NCBI RefSeq assembly: GCF_000005825.2
Contig: NC_013791.2
Coordinates: 1,488,001-1,552,000 of the forward strand
Length of the DNA stretch: 64,000 bases
Source of the DNA: Alkalihalophilus pseudofirmus OF4
GTDB lineage: Bacteria > Bacillota > Bacilli > Bacillales > Bacillaceae_D
Direction of reading: 5' to 3'
Shown: positions 7,008 to 16,510 of the stretch, piece by piece
How positions within the stretch are numbered: the stretch's first letter is position 1
How the letters are laid out: each line of letters opens with the position of its first letter
Program-made: the position numbers and the translations under genes
The notes under the pieces: model-generated
Database searches by the model: none
What the model saw: only the letters and a program-made list of their open reading frames with translations
Told to the model about the DNA's origin: nothing

Positions 7008-8025
7008 GCAGCTATTACGTAAATGTATGGAAGGTGTCACTTTATCCGAGACGGAAGCGCAATTTGTAATGGATGAGATCATGGGTGGAAAAGCGACCCC
7101 AAGCCAAATTGCAAGCCTCTTAACGGTCCTTAGATTTAGAGGGGAAACGGTAGAGGAAATGATCGGTTTCGCAAAATCGATGCGATCTCATTCCGTTACT
7201 ATTCCACATACTCAACCAGGTGTTGTAGATACATGTGGAACAGGCGGAGATGACTTGTCTACATTTAATATTTCAACAGCTGTAGCTCTAGTTTTATCAG
7301 CTATGGGCGTACCTGTTGCTAAACATGGGAACCGAGCGGTATCTTCAAAAAGCGGCAGTGCTGATGTACTAGAGGAGCTCGGAATTGAGATTCAGAGTAC
7401 ACCAGAACTTGCAGCAGAGTCGTTAAAAAATAATCAATTATGTTTTCTATTTGCCCCTCTTTATCACCAATCGATGAAGCATGCGGTGGCACCTAGAAAA
7501 GAAATCGGATTCCGGACGATTTTTAATTTGCTCGGACCTATTACAAATCCTGCACGGGCAGAGCATCAGCTGGTTGGGGTTTATAACGAAGATTTTGCCT
7601 ATAAAATGGCCCAAACATTAAAGGAATTAGGTACCACGCATACTGTTTTTGCTACAGGTGGAGAAGGATTAGACGAGTGCTCGATCACTAGAGAGACCAC
7701 GCTTTATGATGTGATCGGTACAACGATTACAAAAATGACGATTACACCTGAGGATGTAGGCTTAACTAGAGGCAAGGTGGAAGATATTCAAGTCAATAAT
7801 GCACAAGAGAGCGCTGAAGTGATAAACCAAGTTGTGCGCGGAACGGCGAACCAATCTGCACAAGATATTGTGACTCTTAATGCAGCGGTCGCCCTCTATG
7901 CTGCAGACCGGTGCGATTCAATTAGTGACGGGGTAGACGAAGTCAAAAAAGCGATTCAATCAGGTATCGTTGATAAACATGTCACATCACTGCAAACGGA
8001 ACGGAGGCAATCACAACATGCTTAA
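7000..8025 (+). CDS. trpD: Anthranilate phosphoribosyltransferase
   Basis: Transfers phosphoribose from PRPP to anthranilate, the second Trp step. The 341-residue product starts with the helical N-terminal domain; the PRPP/Mg site DTCGTGGDDLSTFNIST is near residue 77, followed by AKHGNRAVSSKSGSADVLE and NLLGPITNPA. The start overlaps the end of trpE by 8 bases and its end overlaps trpC by 8 bases, so translation is coupled. The ribosome binding site GGAGAAGGGG lies inside trpE. It is a normal family member, the second gene of the trp block. Confidence 0.97.
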   Translation: MFKQLLRKCMEGVTLSETEAQFVMDEIMGGKATPSQIASLLTVLRFRGETVEEMIGFAKSMRSHSVTIPHTQPGVVDTCGTGGDDLSTFNISTAVALVLSAMGVPVAKHGNRAVSSKSGSADVLEELGIEIQSTPELAAESLKNNQLCFLFAPLYHQSMKHAVAPRKEIGFRTIFNLLGPITNPARAEHQLVGVYNEDFAYKMAQTLKELGTTHTVFATGGEGLDECSITRETTLYDVIGTTITKMTITPEDVGLTRGKVEDIQVNNAQESAEVINQVVRGTANQSAQDIVTLNAAVALYAADRCDSISDGVDEVKKAIQSGIVDKHVTSLQTERRQSQHA

Positions 8026-8791
8026 TCAAATTATTGAAACAAAACGAACGGAAATAAAAAACCTAGTACAGCCGTCTTTTGTAAATGTTCAAAAGAAATC
8101 ACTGTATCAAGCATTATCAAAACCAAATCGTTCGATCGGGCTAATTGCTGAAGTGAAAAAAGCCTCTCCTTCTAAAGGCATCATAAAGGAAGATTTCAAT
8201 CCTTTAGAAATTGCTCTAGGGTATGAAGTCGGAGGGGCAGATGCCCTTTCTGTGTTAACGGATCAACCCTATTTTAAAGGACACAGAGACTATCTATCTG
8301 CCATTAAGCAGCAAGTAAATCTGCCTGTTTTGCGTAAAGACTTTATTATCGATCCAGTGCAAATAGAAGAAAGTGTACGAATGGGTGCAGATGCGATTTT
8401 GTTGATTGCAGGTGTAGTGCCAAACATTGAGTTGAAAAAGTTATACGAGGAGGCAGTTGGTGCCGGTCTTGAATGTTTAGTTGAGGTGCATGCAAAAGAA
8501 GAGCTTGAGTCATTGCTTCACGAATTTACCCCTTCAATCATCGGGGTGAACAATCGAAATTTAAAAACATTTACAACCGACCTTTCTCAAACAGAAACGA
8601 TCGGGAGCCTCGTTCCACGTGACAGTTTATTTGTAAGCGAAAGCGGAATTCATGTAACCGAAGATTTAGAAAGAGTGAAAAACGCAGGAGCACATGCCGT
8701 TTTAGTAGGAGAATCTCTGATGAGAGCTGAATCTCCTGCCGAAGGAATTGATTCTTTATATGGCGGTGAGCACATTGCGGCCACTCGTTAA
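8018..8791 (+). CDS. trpC: Indole-3-glycerol phosphate synthase
   Basis: TIM-barrel enzyme that closes the indole ring with loss of CO2 and water. The ATG at 8018 after GGAGG gives 257 residues beginning MLNQIIETKRTEI; the longer open frame upstream lacks a site. Motifs seen are AEVKKASPSKG with the catalytic lysine near residue 50, VLRKDFIIDP near 108, VGVNNRNLKTF-like IGVNNRNLKTF near 180 and SESGI near 208. It is a separate protein from trpF, as in Bacillus and unlike the enteric fusion. It overlaps trpD by 8 bases and trpF by about 30. Confidence 0.96.
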   Translation: MLNQIIETKRTEIKNLVQPSFVNVQKKSLYQALSKPNRSIGLIAEVKKASPSKGIIKEDFNPLEIALGYEVGGADALSVLTDQPYFKGHRDYLSAIKQQVNLPVLRKDFIIDPVQIEESVRMGADAILLIAGVVPNIELKKLYEEAVGAGLECLVEVHAKEELESLLHEFTPSIIGVNNRNLKTFTTDLSQTETIGSLVPRDSLFVSESGIHVTEDLERVKNAGAHAVLVGESLMRAESPAEGIDSLYGGEHIAATR

Positions 8792-9437
8792 AATCTGCGG
8801 AAATTATCATCAAGAAGATGTCGCTTCGGTATCAGCAACTGATGTCGATTATATGGGATTTGTTTTTGTAGCGAGCAAGAGGCAAGTGACGATCGGTCAA
8901 GTGAAAAGCTGGCTTGATGCACCCGGAATGAATCAAAAAATCGTTGCGTTGTTTGTGAATGAATCCATCTCCGTCATCAAAGAAGTGTACAATGCATTGC
9001 CGGTTGAAGTGATTCAATGCCACGGGACGGAATCGATTGAATATATAAAAGAGCTGCGAGCAGAACTTGATTGTGAAATATGGAAAGTGATTCATGCTGA
9101 TGATCAAGCTCTTGCCGTGATGAGCAGCTTTGAAGGGCTAGTAGATGGCTATGTGGTTGATTGTAAAGTAAGCGGACAATGGGGGGGAACAGGACAGTCT
9201 TTTAACTGGGACCTTATTCCAAGCTTCTTAGAAGAAGGGAAACGACAGAGTGTGAAGGTGTTGATAGCTGGTGGAGTCGCGCCTCAAAACATTGATAAAC
9301 TAGTAAGCTACCAGCCTGACGGGATTGATATTTCAAGCGGAGTAGAAACGAACGGACATAAAGATCAAAATAAGATTGAATACATCATAGAAAGGGTGTC
9401 ACATCTTGCAAACAACAACGAGCGTGTATCCAGATAA
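8760..9437 (+). CDS. trpF: Phosphoribosylanthranilate isomerase
   Basis: Catalyses the Amadori rearrangement of phosphoribosylanthranilate, the third Trp step, on a TIM barrel. Visible motifs are VKICGN, with the catalytic cysteine, close to the N terminus; [10 protein letters not shown], where the family usually has SPR; and the phosphate-binding IAGGVAPQN and DISSGVET with the catalytic aspartate before it (VVDCKVSG). The start is uncertain: ATG 8760 (AAGGAA 13 bases upstream), GTG 8766 or TTG 8775 (GGTGAG upstream). The ATG gives about 225 residues. It overlaps trpC upstream and trpB by 32 bases downstream. Confidence 0.93.
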   Translation: MAVSTLRPLVKICGNYHQEDVASVSATDVDYMGFVFVASKRQVTIGQVKSWLDAPGMNQKIVALFVNESISVIKEVYNALPVEVIQCHGTESIEYIKELRAELDCEIWKVIHADDQALAVMSSFEGLVDGYVVDCKVSGQWGGTGQSFNWDLIPSFLEEGKRQSVKVLIAGGVAPQNIDKLVSYQPDGIDISSGVETNGHKDQNKIEYIIERVSHLANNNERVSR

Positions 9438-10614
9438 AAGAGGACGTTTTGGAGAGTTTGGCGGGAAGTACGTTCCGGAAACATTAATGAGTGCAATTGA
9501 GGAATTAGAACAAGCTCTTGATGAGGCTATGGCCAGTGATGAGTTTGAAAAAGAATACGTAGACCATCTGCGTGAGTTTGCTGGCAGACCAACTGCATTA
9601 ACCTATGCTAAAAATATTTCTGAAAAACTAGGCGGTGCGAAAATCTATCTAAAAAGAGAAGATTTAGTACATACCGGTGCTCATAAGTTAAATAATGCGA
9701 TTGGTCAAGCACTGCTTGCAAAACGAATGGGGAAAACAAAGATTGTAGCAGAAACGGGAGCAGGCCAGCATGGTGTTGCCACAGCTACGATTGCTGCAAG
9801 ATTCGGATTATCCTGTAAAGTTTTTATGGGAGCAGAGGATATGGAACGTCAAGCATTAAATGTATTCCGCATGGAGCTGCTTGGAGCAGAAGTCATTCCT
9901 GCTACATCCGGAAGCCAAACGTTAAAAGATGCGACAAATGAAGCAATCAGGTACTGGGTCACACATGCAGAAGATACCTTTTATTTGATTGGCTCGGTTG
10001 TTGGTCCGCATCCATATCCGAAGATGGTAAGAGATTTTCAGCGGATTATTGGAGACGAAGCGAAAGAGCAGTTTACCGCACGTGAGTCGAGACTTCCTGA
10101 TGAGATTATTGCCTGCGTCGGCGGAGGGAGTAATGCGATTGGCACATTTTACCCTTTTATTGAAGATGATGTGCGATTAATCGGGGTTGAAGCTGCTGGA
10201 AAAGGAGTGGATACCGATCAACATGCAGCCACGATTACACACGGGAAAAAAGGGGTTATTCACGGTTCACTAACGTATCTGCTTCAAGATGAAGCAGGGC
10301 AGATCACCGAGCCTTATTCGATTTCTGCAGGACTTGATTATCCTGGTGTAGGTCCTGAGCATGCGCATTTAGCAAGCACTGGCCGTGTTCAGTACGAAGC
10401 TGTAACCGATCAACAAGCGCTCGATGCCCTTAGACTCTTATCTGTTGAGGAAGGGATTATTCCGGCTGTTGAATCAGCACACGCCCTGGCAAAGGCGTTT
10501 GAGCGTGCGGGAAAATTAACACCAAATGATACGATTTTAGTTTGTTTATCAGGCAGAGGAGATAAAGATGTTCATACATTAATGAAGCATTTTAAAGGAG
10601 GGGATGAGTCATGA
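9406..10614 (+). CDS. trpB: Tryptophan synthase beta chain
   Basis: PLP enzyme that condenses indole, channelled from the alpha chain, with serine to give tryptophan. The 402-residue product uses a TTG start at 9406, 7 bases after AAAGGGTG; no ATG fits. The PLP lysine is in [13 protein letters not shown] at about residue 94, and the phosphate-binding loop is [10 protein letters not shown]. Other conserved blocks are [23 protein letters not shown] and SGRGDKD. It overlaps trpF by 32 bases and trpA by 4 (ATGA), so translational coupling is likely through the operon. Confidence 0.97.
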   Translation: MQTTTSVYPDKRGRFGEFGGKYVPETLMSAIEELEQALDEAMASDEFEKEYVDHLREFAGRPTALTYAKNISEKLGGAKIYLKREDLVHTGAHKLNNAIGQALLAKRMGKTKIVAETGAGQHGVATATIAARFGLSCKVFMGAEDMERQALNVFRMELLGAEVIPATSGSQTLKDATNEAIRYWVTHAEDTFYLIGSVVGPHPYPKMVRDFQRIIGDEAKEQFTARESRLPDEIIACVGGGSNAIGTFYPFIEDDVRLIGVEAAGKGVDTDQHAATITHGKKGVIHGSLTYLLQDEAGQITEPYSISAGLDYPGVGPEHAHLASTGRVQYEAVTDQQALDALRLLSVEEGIIPAVESAHALAKAFERAGKLTPNDTILVCLSGRGDKDVHTLMKHFKGGDES

Positions 10615-11411
10615 ACCAGCGGATGAATCAACTAAAAGAAAAAAATGACGGTCTCTTTATTCCCTTTATTACAGCAGGGGACCCAACTCCTGAAGCTACA
10701 ATTGATATCGCGTTGATGTTAGAAGAAGCAGGTGCTGACTTACTGGAACTCGGGATTCCTTACTCTGACCCGCTAGCAGATGGTCCGACGATCCAAGAGG
10801 CATCTAAGCGAGCATTAGCTGGCGGAATGACACTTGAAGGGGCGATGAAGCTTGTTCCTCTTATGAGAGAGCGAGGGTTAACGATTCCAGTTGTTGTGTT
10901 TACGTACTTTAACCCGCTTCTGCAATTTGGGGAAAAGCGCTTTACGGAGTTGGCAGGGGATATGGGGATTGATGGTATTTTGGTTCCGGATCTGCCTTAT
11001 GAAGAAAGTGACGATTTGAACACCCTTTGCAATAAGCAAGGTTTATCAATGATCTCACTTGTAGCACCTACATCCAATGCCAGAATTAAAAAAATTGCGA
11101 GCCGTGCAGAAGGGTTTTTATACTGTGTTTCTTCACTAGGCGTGACAGGTGAGAGAAAGAAAATTGATGATAGAGTATATGACTTTTTGGAAACAGTAAA
11201 ACAAGCAAGCCCGGTTCCGGTAGCCGTAGGTTTTGGAATTTCATCTAATGAACAAGTCAAAGAAATGCAGCAGCATGCTGATGGTGTCATTGTAGGGAGT
11301 GCTCTTGTACGTGAGATCGCGAAGCATGAAGACTTACTGAAAGATGAAAAAAACAGAAAAGATGGACTATTTCAATTAAAAACGTTTGTCACCTCGCTCA
11401 TTTCATCGTAA
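10611..11411 (+). CDS. trpA: Tryptophan synthase alpha chain
   Basis: Splits indole-3-glycerol phosphate into indole and glyceraldehyde 3-phosphate and passes indole to TrpB through a tunnel. The product has 266 residues, a normal length. Conserved blocks are [11 protein letters not shown] near residue 20, [18 protein letters not shown] near 48 with the catalytic Glu and Asp, [11 protein letters not shown] near 122 and VAVGFGISS near 205. The ATG at 10611 overlaps the trpB stop as ATGA after AAAGGAGGGG. It is the last trp gene; hisC follows after about 40 bases without a terminator, which keeps the supraoperon continuous. Confidence 0.97.
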   Translation: MNQRMNQLKEKNDGLFIPFITAGDPTPEATIDIALMLEEAGADLLELGIPYSDPLADGPTIQEASKRALAGGMTLEGAMKLVPLMRERGLTIPVVVFTYFNPLLQFGEKRFTELAGDMGIDGILVPDLPYEESDDLNTLCNKQGLSMISLVAPTSNARIKKIASRAEGFLYCVSSLGVTGERKKIDDRVYDFLETVKQASPVPVAVGFGISSNEQVKEMQQHADGVIVGSALVREIAKHEDLLKDEKNRKDGLFQLKTFVTSLISS

Positions 11412-11451
11412 CATAGAGAGATAAATACTTTCACAAGGTGGGGTGCTAAAG

Positions 11452-12558
11452 ATGCAACCTAAAGCTCAGTTATTAGGCCTGCCATCGTATCAGCCAGGTA
11501 AGCCGATAGAAGAAGTAAAAAAAGAATTAGGACTCACAAAAATTGTTAAATTAGCTTCAAATGAAAATCCATTCGGGGCGTCACCGAAAGCTAGTGAAGC
11601 GATCAAGAAAGCTGCTGGCGAAACGGCTGTTTACCCAGACGGTTATGCAAGGCAATTACGTGAATCTGTAGCTAAGCAGCTGCAAGTTGATGAAAATCAG
11701 CTCATTTTTGGCAATGGCTCAGATGAAGTAATTCAGTTTTTATGCCGTACGTTTCTAGAGAAGGGGACAAACACGGTAACCGCTCATCCAACATTCTCAC
11801 AATATAAGCTGAATGCAACGATTGAAGGAGCGGAAATTCGTGAGGTGGCACTAAAAGACGGAGTGCATGATCTTGATGCGATGCTTGATGCCATTGATGA
11901 AAACACTAAAATTGTCTGGGTATGTAATCCAAACAATCCAACAGGAACGTATGTAAAAGAGGAAGCTTTTGTTCGTTTTCTAGATCAAGTTCCTCCGCAT
12001 GTGATCGTCGTTTCTGATGAAGCGTATTATGAGTATGTAACGGCCAGTGACTACCCAGAAACTGTCCCTCTTATAGATCGCTATAAGCAGCTCGTTGTTT
12101 TACGGACATTTTCTAAAGCTTATGGCCTTGCTGCATTGAGAGTTGGTTTTGGTGTAGCAAGTAAAGAATTGATTTCGTATTTAGAGCCGGTAAGACCGCC
12201 GTTTAATAATGTGACGTTTGGCCAAATAGCTGCTGTTAGTGCGATAGAGGATCAAGCTTTTATTGCCGAATGTGTAGAGAAAAACAACGAAGGCATGAAG
12301 CAGTTTGAAGAGTTTTGCCAGAAGCATCAGTTACGCTATTTCCCTTCACAAACAAACTTTTTGCTTATTGAAGTAGGGCTGGATGGAGATGAAGTATTCC
12401 AAGCACTTCTTCGTGAAGGGTTTATCGTCCGGTCTGGCAACCCATTAGGCTATCCGAATTCGATCCGTATTACAATTGGCAAGAAAGAAGATAACGCGGC
12501 ATTATTTGAGGCGTTAGAACGCGTTCTAACACAAACATCACTGCCGCAGCATTCATAG
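11452..12558 (+). CDS. hisC: Histidinol-phosphate / aromatic amino acid aminotransferase
   Basis: Class I/II PLP aminotransferase. In Bacillus it transaminates imidazole acetol phosphate for histidine and also phenylpyruvate and hydroxyphenylpyruvate, which explains its place in the aromatic operon. The ATG at 11452, 10 bases after AAGGTGG, gives 368 residues. Motifs seen are [20 protein letters not shown] and the PLP lysine in [16 protein letters not shown] near residue 222, with VSDEAYYEY before it. It follows trpA closely; a 147-base gap separates it from tyrA. Confidence 0.95.
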   Translation: MQPKAQLLGLPSYQPGKPIEEVKKELGLTKIVKLASNENPFGASPKASEAIKKAAGETAVYPDGYARQLRESVAKQLQVDENQLIFGNGSDEVIQFLCRTFLEKGTNTVTAHPTFSQYKLNATIEGAEIREVALKDGVHDLDAMLDAIDENTKIVWVCNPNNPTGTYVKEEAFVRFLDQVPPHVIVVSDEAYYEYVTASDYPETVPLIDRYKQLVVLRTFSKAYGLAALRVGFGVASKELISYLEPVRPPFNNVTFGQIAAVSAIEDQAFIAECVEKNNEGMKQFEEFCQKHQLRYFPSQTNFLLIEVGLDGDEVFQALLREGFIVRSGNPLGYPNSIRITIGKKEDNAALFEALERVLTQTSLPQHS

Positions 12559-12705
12559 TCAATGATCGTCTTTCCCATTGTATGGTTGATGTGCTTTTTT
12601 GCATTCATGCAACGGAAAGGCGGTTTTTGCTTATTTTTTTTATAGGAATAGAGAACATGAATACGGCTATTCCAGGTAGTGCTTTTTAAATAAGGAGAGA
12701 GAACT

Positions 12706-13803
12706 ATGAAGCGAACCGCATTTATTATTGGATTAGGTTTAATCGGGGGATCGATTGCATTAGCGATTAGAAAAGAACATGACGTTCGAATCCTTGGGTA
12801 TGACATACATGAAGAACAGCTAAAAATGGCTCAGTCATTAAAAGTCGTTGATGAGGCTTGTCATTCGATTGAAGAAGGTGTAAAGCAAGCTGACTTGATT
12901 GTTTTTGCTACCCCTGTTTCAATAACGACGGAGCTTTTAGCGGATTTAGTTCATTTTGAAATGAAATCCGGTGCTATTATTACCGATGTAGGCAGCACGA
13001 AACGAAAAATCTATAAACGAGCTGAATGCTTAAGTGAAAAAGGGATTACCTTTATTGGAGGTCATCCGATGGCAGGCTCTCATAAAAGCGGTGTAGAGGC
13101 TGCTAGAGCTCATCTTTTTGAAAATGCTTATTATATTATTACGCCTAGTCCAGATGCCGATGCGAGAGCTGTAATACAGCTGCAAAATTGGCTGAAAGGA
13201 ACGAAGGCCACATTTATTGAAATGTCTGCCGATCAACATGACCATCTTGCAGGAGCGATCAGTCATTTTCCTCATATCGTCGCGGCCAGCCTTGTTCATC
13301 AAGTCGCTAAGTTAGAAGAAAAAGACCCGCTCGTCTCAAAGCTTGCAGCAGGGGGATTTAGAGATATTACTCGTATTGCCTCAGCAAGCCCTGTCATGTG
13401 GAGGGATATTTTACTGCAAAATAAAGATAGTCTTCTACACCTCCTAGAAGCGTGGATGGAGGAAATGGGAGAAGTTAAATCACTAATAGAAGAAGAAAAT
13501 GAAGCCGATATCTATACATATTTTGAGGAAGCGAAAGCCTTTCGCGACGGACTGCCGGTCAAGAAAAAAGGAGCAATCCCGTCATTTTATGATTTATATG
13601 TTGATATCCCTGACCATCCCGGCGTGATTTCAGATGTGACAGGTATCCTGGCACAGCATAAAATCAGTATTACAAATATTCGTATTCTAGAAACAAGGGA
13701 AGACATCATGGGTGTTCTGAGGCTGACTTTCCGTTCAGAAGATGACTTAGAAGAAGCAAAGGTGCATTTAGGGCATCATATGTACGATACATACCGGATT
13801 TAA
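12706..13803 (+). CDS. tyrA: Prephenate dehydrogenase with ACT domain
   Basis: NAD-dependent oxidative decarboxylation of prephenate to 4-hydroxyphenylpyruvate for tyrosine. The 365 residues comprise an N-terminal Rossmann domain ([15 protein letters not shown] at the start), the conserved [12 protein letters not shown] near residue 118, a helical dimerisation domain, and a C-terminal ACT domain from about 295 ([18 protein letters not shown]) expected to bind an aromatic amino acid as feedback inhibitor. The ATG follows AAGGAGAGAGAACT. The 147-base gap before it shows T-rich stretches but no convincing terminator. aroE starts 10 bases after its stop. Confidence 0.95.
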   Translation: MKRTAFIIGLGLIGGSIALAIRKEHDVRILGYDIHEEQLKMAQSLKVVDEACHSIEEGVKQADLIVFATPVSITTELLADLVHFEMKSGAIITDVGSTKRKIYKRAECLSEKGITFIGGHPMAGSHKSGVEAARAHLFENAYYIITPSPDADARAVIQLQNWLKGTKATFIEMSADQHDHLAGAISHFPHIVAASLVHQVAKLEEKDPLVSKLAAGGFRDITRIASASPVMWRDILLQNKDSLLHLLEAWMEEMGEVKSLIEEENEADIYTYFEEAKAFRDGLPVKKKGAIPSFYDLYVDIPDHPGVISDVTGILAQHKISITNIRILETREDIMGVLRLTFRSEDDLEEAKVHLGHHMYDTYRI

Positions 13804-13813
13804 GGAGGAGCAT

Positions 13814-15103
13814 ATGACAACAAATACGATTAATGCAGTAAAACAAGGTCTAAATGGAACGATACGTGTACCAGGAGATAAGTCGATCTCTCATCGTGCG
13901 GTCATGTTTGGTGCGATCGCTGATGGGGTGACAACGGTAGAAGGTTTCTTAAATGGGGAAGATTGTTTAAGTACAATTGCTTGCTTTAAAAAGCTTGGGG
14001 TCAACATTACACAAGACGAGGAACGTGTGAAGATTGAAGGAAAGGGCTGGGATGGTTTAGTTGAACCATCAAACATTTTGGATGTAGGAAATTCAGGAAC
14101 GACTACACGCTTAATGTTAGGCATCCTTGCCACAAGACCGTTTCATTCCGTAATGATTGGTGATGACTCGATTGCTAAGCGTCCGATGTCTAGAGTGGTA
14201 GATCCCCTTCGTGAAATGGGAGCAGAAATCGATGGACGTGCAAATGGTAATTTCACGCCTTTATCTGTCCGCGGCGGCAGCACAAAAGGAATTGATTTCA
14301 CTTCAAAAGTAGCAAGTGCGCAAGTGAAATCGGCTATTCTTTTAGCTGGTCTGCAAAGCGCAGGGACCACATCTGTCACAGAGCCTGCCCTCTCGCGGGA
14401 TCATACAGAAAGAATGCTTGAAGCGTATGGCGTTAAGGTTAAAAGGGAAGGTCTCAAGGTGAGTGTTAAAGGGGGACAATCTCTAAAGGCAAGCCACATT
14501 GTCGTTCCAGGAGACATCTCATCCGCAGCCTTTTTCCTTGTTGCAGGGGCCATTGTGCCAAATAGTCAGATCACATTGACTGGTGTAGGGCTCAATCCTA
14601 CCCGCTCAGGCATCATTGATGTCCTTCAAAAGATGGGCGCTTCTCTTACCGTTTCTAATGAAAAGGTGGTAAGCGGTGAGCCGATTGCTGATTTAACGAT
14701 TGAGACATCGAGTTTGAAGGGAATTGAGATTGGCGGAGATTTAATACCGAGACTGATTGATGAAATTCCAGTCATCGCTGTACTAGCTTCTCAAGCGGAA
14801 GGCAAAACAGTGATAAAAGATGCTGAAGAATTAAAGGTCAAAGAAACAAACCGAATCGATACAGTTGTCAGTGAACTGAAGAGATTAGGAGCATCGATTG
14901 AAGCAACGGAAGATGGAATGATTATTGAGGGCAGCGGGAGCCTTAAAGGTGCAACAGTTAACAGCTACGGAGATCATCGAATCGGAATGGCCATGGCGAT
15001 TGCTGGTCTTATAACAGAAGGCCAAGTTGATATTGAAAGAAGTGAAGCGATTGCTGTTTCCTATCCTTCATTTTTTGAACATATTGACAGGTTAACAAAA
15101 TAG
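13814..15103 (+). CDS. aroE: 3-phosphoshikimate 1-carboxyvinyltransferase (EPSP synthase)
   Basis: Joins PEP to shikimate 3-phosphate, the sixth shikimate step. Named aroE in B. subtilis and aroA elsewhere. The product has 429 residues, with the two-domain inside-out barrel motifs [19 protein letters not shown] near residue 20, [16 protein letters not shown] near 90, [13 protein letters not shown] near 172 and [11 protein letters not shown] near 345, DHRIGMAMA near 388. The ATG at 13814 follows TAAGGAGGAGCAT. It ends the supraoperon and is followed by a clear terminator. The NSGTTTR motif (rather than NAGTA) suggests a class II type enzyme as in other Bacillaceae. Confidence 0.96.
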   Translation: MTTNTINAVKQGLNGTIRVPGDKSISHRAVMFGAIADGVTTVEGFLNGEDCLSTIACFKKLGVNITQDEERVKIEGKGWDGLVEPSNILDVGNSGTTTRLMLGILATRPFHSVMIGDDSIAKRPMSRVVDPLREMGAEIDGRANGNFTPLSVRGGSTKGIDFTSKVASAQVKSAILLAGLQSAGTTSVTEPALSRDHTERMLEAYGVKVKREGLKVSVKGGQSLKASHIVVPGDISSAAFFLVAGAIVPNSQITLTGVGLNPTRSGIIDVLQKMGASLTVSNEKVVSGEPIADLTIETSSLKGIEIGGDLIPRLIDEIPVIAVLASQAEGKTVIKDAEELKVKETNRIDTVVSELKRLGASIEATEDGMIIEGSGSLKGATVNSYGDHRIGMAMAIAGLITEGQVDIERSEAIAVSYPSFFEHIDRLTK

Positions 15104-15111
15104 AACTCGGA

Positions 15112-15146
15112 ACCTTGTGATAAAAAATCACGAGGTTTTTATTTTT
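15112..15146 (+). terminator. Terminator of the aromatic supraoperon
   Basis: ACCTTGTGAT (15112-15121) pairs with ATCACGAGGT (15127-15136), with one G-T pair, followed by TTTTATTTTT. It lies just after aroE. Confidence 0.93.
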
Positions 15147-15149
15147 AAC

Positions 15150-15248
15150 AAAAAAAAGTCCCTAATTCGAAAATGTAAGCGTTTTCGAATTAGGGTTTAG
15201 CAAAAGCTACATATAGTATGGATAGGAGTGGAGAGAAACCATACGCTA
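15150..15248 (-). ncRNA. Candidate small RNA of about 97 nt with a C/U-rich loop
   Basis: On the minus strand a near-consensus SigA promoter (15254-15281) would start transcription near 15247. The RNA would run to a perfect 14-bp hairpin terminator (15160-15195) ending in seven or more U. The 5' part folds as GTATGG/CCATAC around a 17-nt loop containing CUCUCC and CACUCCU, complementary to ribosome binding sites, as in known Gram-positive regulators such as FsrA and RoxS. No start codon with a site lies within it. It stands alone between aroE and an unrelated gene on the other strand. The existence of a short transcript is well supported; its function is inference. Confidence 0.72.
15160..15195 (-). 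terminator. Perfect 14-bp hairpin terminator on the minus strand
   Basis: CCCTAATTCGAAAA (15160-15173) and TTTTCGAATTAGGG (15182-15195) are exact inverted repeats around an 8-base loop. The A-tract at 15151-15157 becomes a U-run in minus-strand RNA. On the plus strand no T-run follows. Confidence 0.85.
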
Positions 15249-15253
15249 CTTTT

Positions 15254-15281
15254 ATTATAACCATTTGACCTATGAAGTCAA
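15254..15281 (-). promoter_or_regulatory. Strong promoter for the minus-strand small RNA, with operator-like dyad
   Basis: Read on the minus strand: TTGACT (15281-15276), a 16-bp spacer and TATAAT (15259-15254). TTGAC and GTCAA (15265-15281) form a dyad with a 7-base centre over the -35 box, which could bind a dimeric regulator. Confidence 0.78.
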
Positions 15282-15382
15282 CAGATAAATGAAAAAATTC
15301 CAAAAACTTTTTTAGGTTCTATGTTCAGGTTCTCATCTTTCCTTTCTTTTCATAGCTTGTCTATAAGGATAGGGAGGGGATC

Positions 15383-16339
15383 ATGTTGTATTTACTCAAT
15401 CATATTCACAAACATGATTGTCTAGAGAGGCCAGCTCGTTCGTATTTAATTAAAGAAGGAAAGATTACGTATATTAATACTTCAATGGCACGGTGGATCG
15501 GAAAAACATCAAATGGTACAGGGCTCACAATAGCCGAAGGAGCCATCTATACGATGACAAGCCCTTGTTCCTCAAAACAGTCTTTTTCAGCATTTAAAGA
15601 GCAACAGGTGAACCTTATTAAAAAAGGAGGCACAAGCTGCATTTCTTTTGCAGCCGTACAATATGAAAGAGAAATTGTAGCGGCTGTGAAAAAACAGAAG
15701 CATGCGATGGCGAACAGCACCCTTGATTATGTGCTTGGACTAGAGCTGCCGATCCATCTACTTAGACCGACCGTGGCGTCAATATGCAAGCGATTGCTTA
15801 TTCCCGTTATAAAGGTCCATATTAATTCCGTTGAGCAGTTGTATCAGGTCCAATGGGAGCATATTTCTTATTTACAGCTCACTTATCCGTTAGTACTTAT
15901 TCCTGTTTTTAAAACGACGGTTAAAGGAGAGCGCTCTCAGATGAAAGAGCTCTGGGATCAGTATTGTACACATTACCGATTGCAGACAGAAGATGATCCA
16001 GCGAATGAGAAGTGGAGCAAGACAGCTTTGCAAAAAATGGGTCTCTTTCCTGTCAAAGGGGAGCTGCTGGTGTCTAGTGATTTTGATTATCAGCTATTTA
16101 ATAACTACGAGAGGAAGAGTAATCAACCTCCGAAAAAGCAAGGTTTTTTTCTTGATGGAAAGACAGATCTTGATTATGATAAAAGAGAGCCAGCAATAGT
16201 GGCTCTACGTGATCGTGCATTAAAAGTAAATCTAGACACTTGTTTTTACCCGGGATATGGCAGGCAGATAGAAGTGACTACACCTAGGCGTTTTCTAACC
16301 ATTCATGCTGCTGCCCCGGTATCATCCGCTATACTCTAA
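15383..16339 (+). CDS. Unknown protein, faint amidohydrolase-like N terminus
   Basis: 318 residues, cytosolic by composition, with no signal peptide or membrane segment. The ATG at 15383 follows ATAGGGAGGGGATC, a very good site. The N terminus (RSYLIKEGKITYIN) looks like the small beta-sandwich start of amidohydrolases, and TPRRFLTIHAAAP at the end would fit their C-terminal strand, but no HxH metal motif or other ligands are visible. If related, it has lost the catalytic metal site. In B. subtilis aroE is followed directly by ypiA, so this gene is an insertion relative to that order. I do not recognise the family; function unknown. Confidence 0.75.
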   Translation: MLYLLNHIHKHDCLERPARSYLIKEGKITYINTSMARWIGKTSNGTGLTIAEGAIYTMTSPCSSKQSFSAFKEQQVNLIKKGGTSCISFAAVQYEREIVAAVKKQKHAMANSTLDYVLGLELPIHLLRPTVASICKRLLIPVIKVHINSVEQLYQVQWEHISYLQLTYPLVLIPVFKTTVKGERSQMKELWDQYCTHYRLQTEDDPANEKWSKTALQKMGLFPVKGELLVSSDFDYQLFNNYERKSNQPPKKQGFFLDGKTDLDYDKREPAIVALRDRALKVNLDTCFYPGYGRQIEVTTPRRFLTIHAAAPVSSAIL

Positions 16340-16510
16340 CAATATTGGATGCCGTCATTCATGTGGTGAGTCATATGGTCATTTTTTGATCATGAATTTT
16401 ATCATATACAGGAGTGATGGCATTATTCACTTATTCGGTCGTTAAGGAAGGTTTTTATACCGTAGAACCCGAATGAAGTAGCAAGGTATAAGAATCAGGA
16501 GGAATCAACG

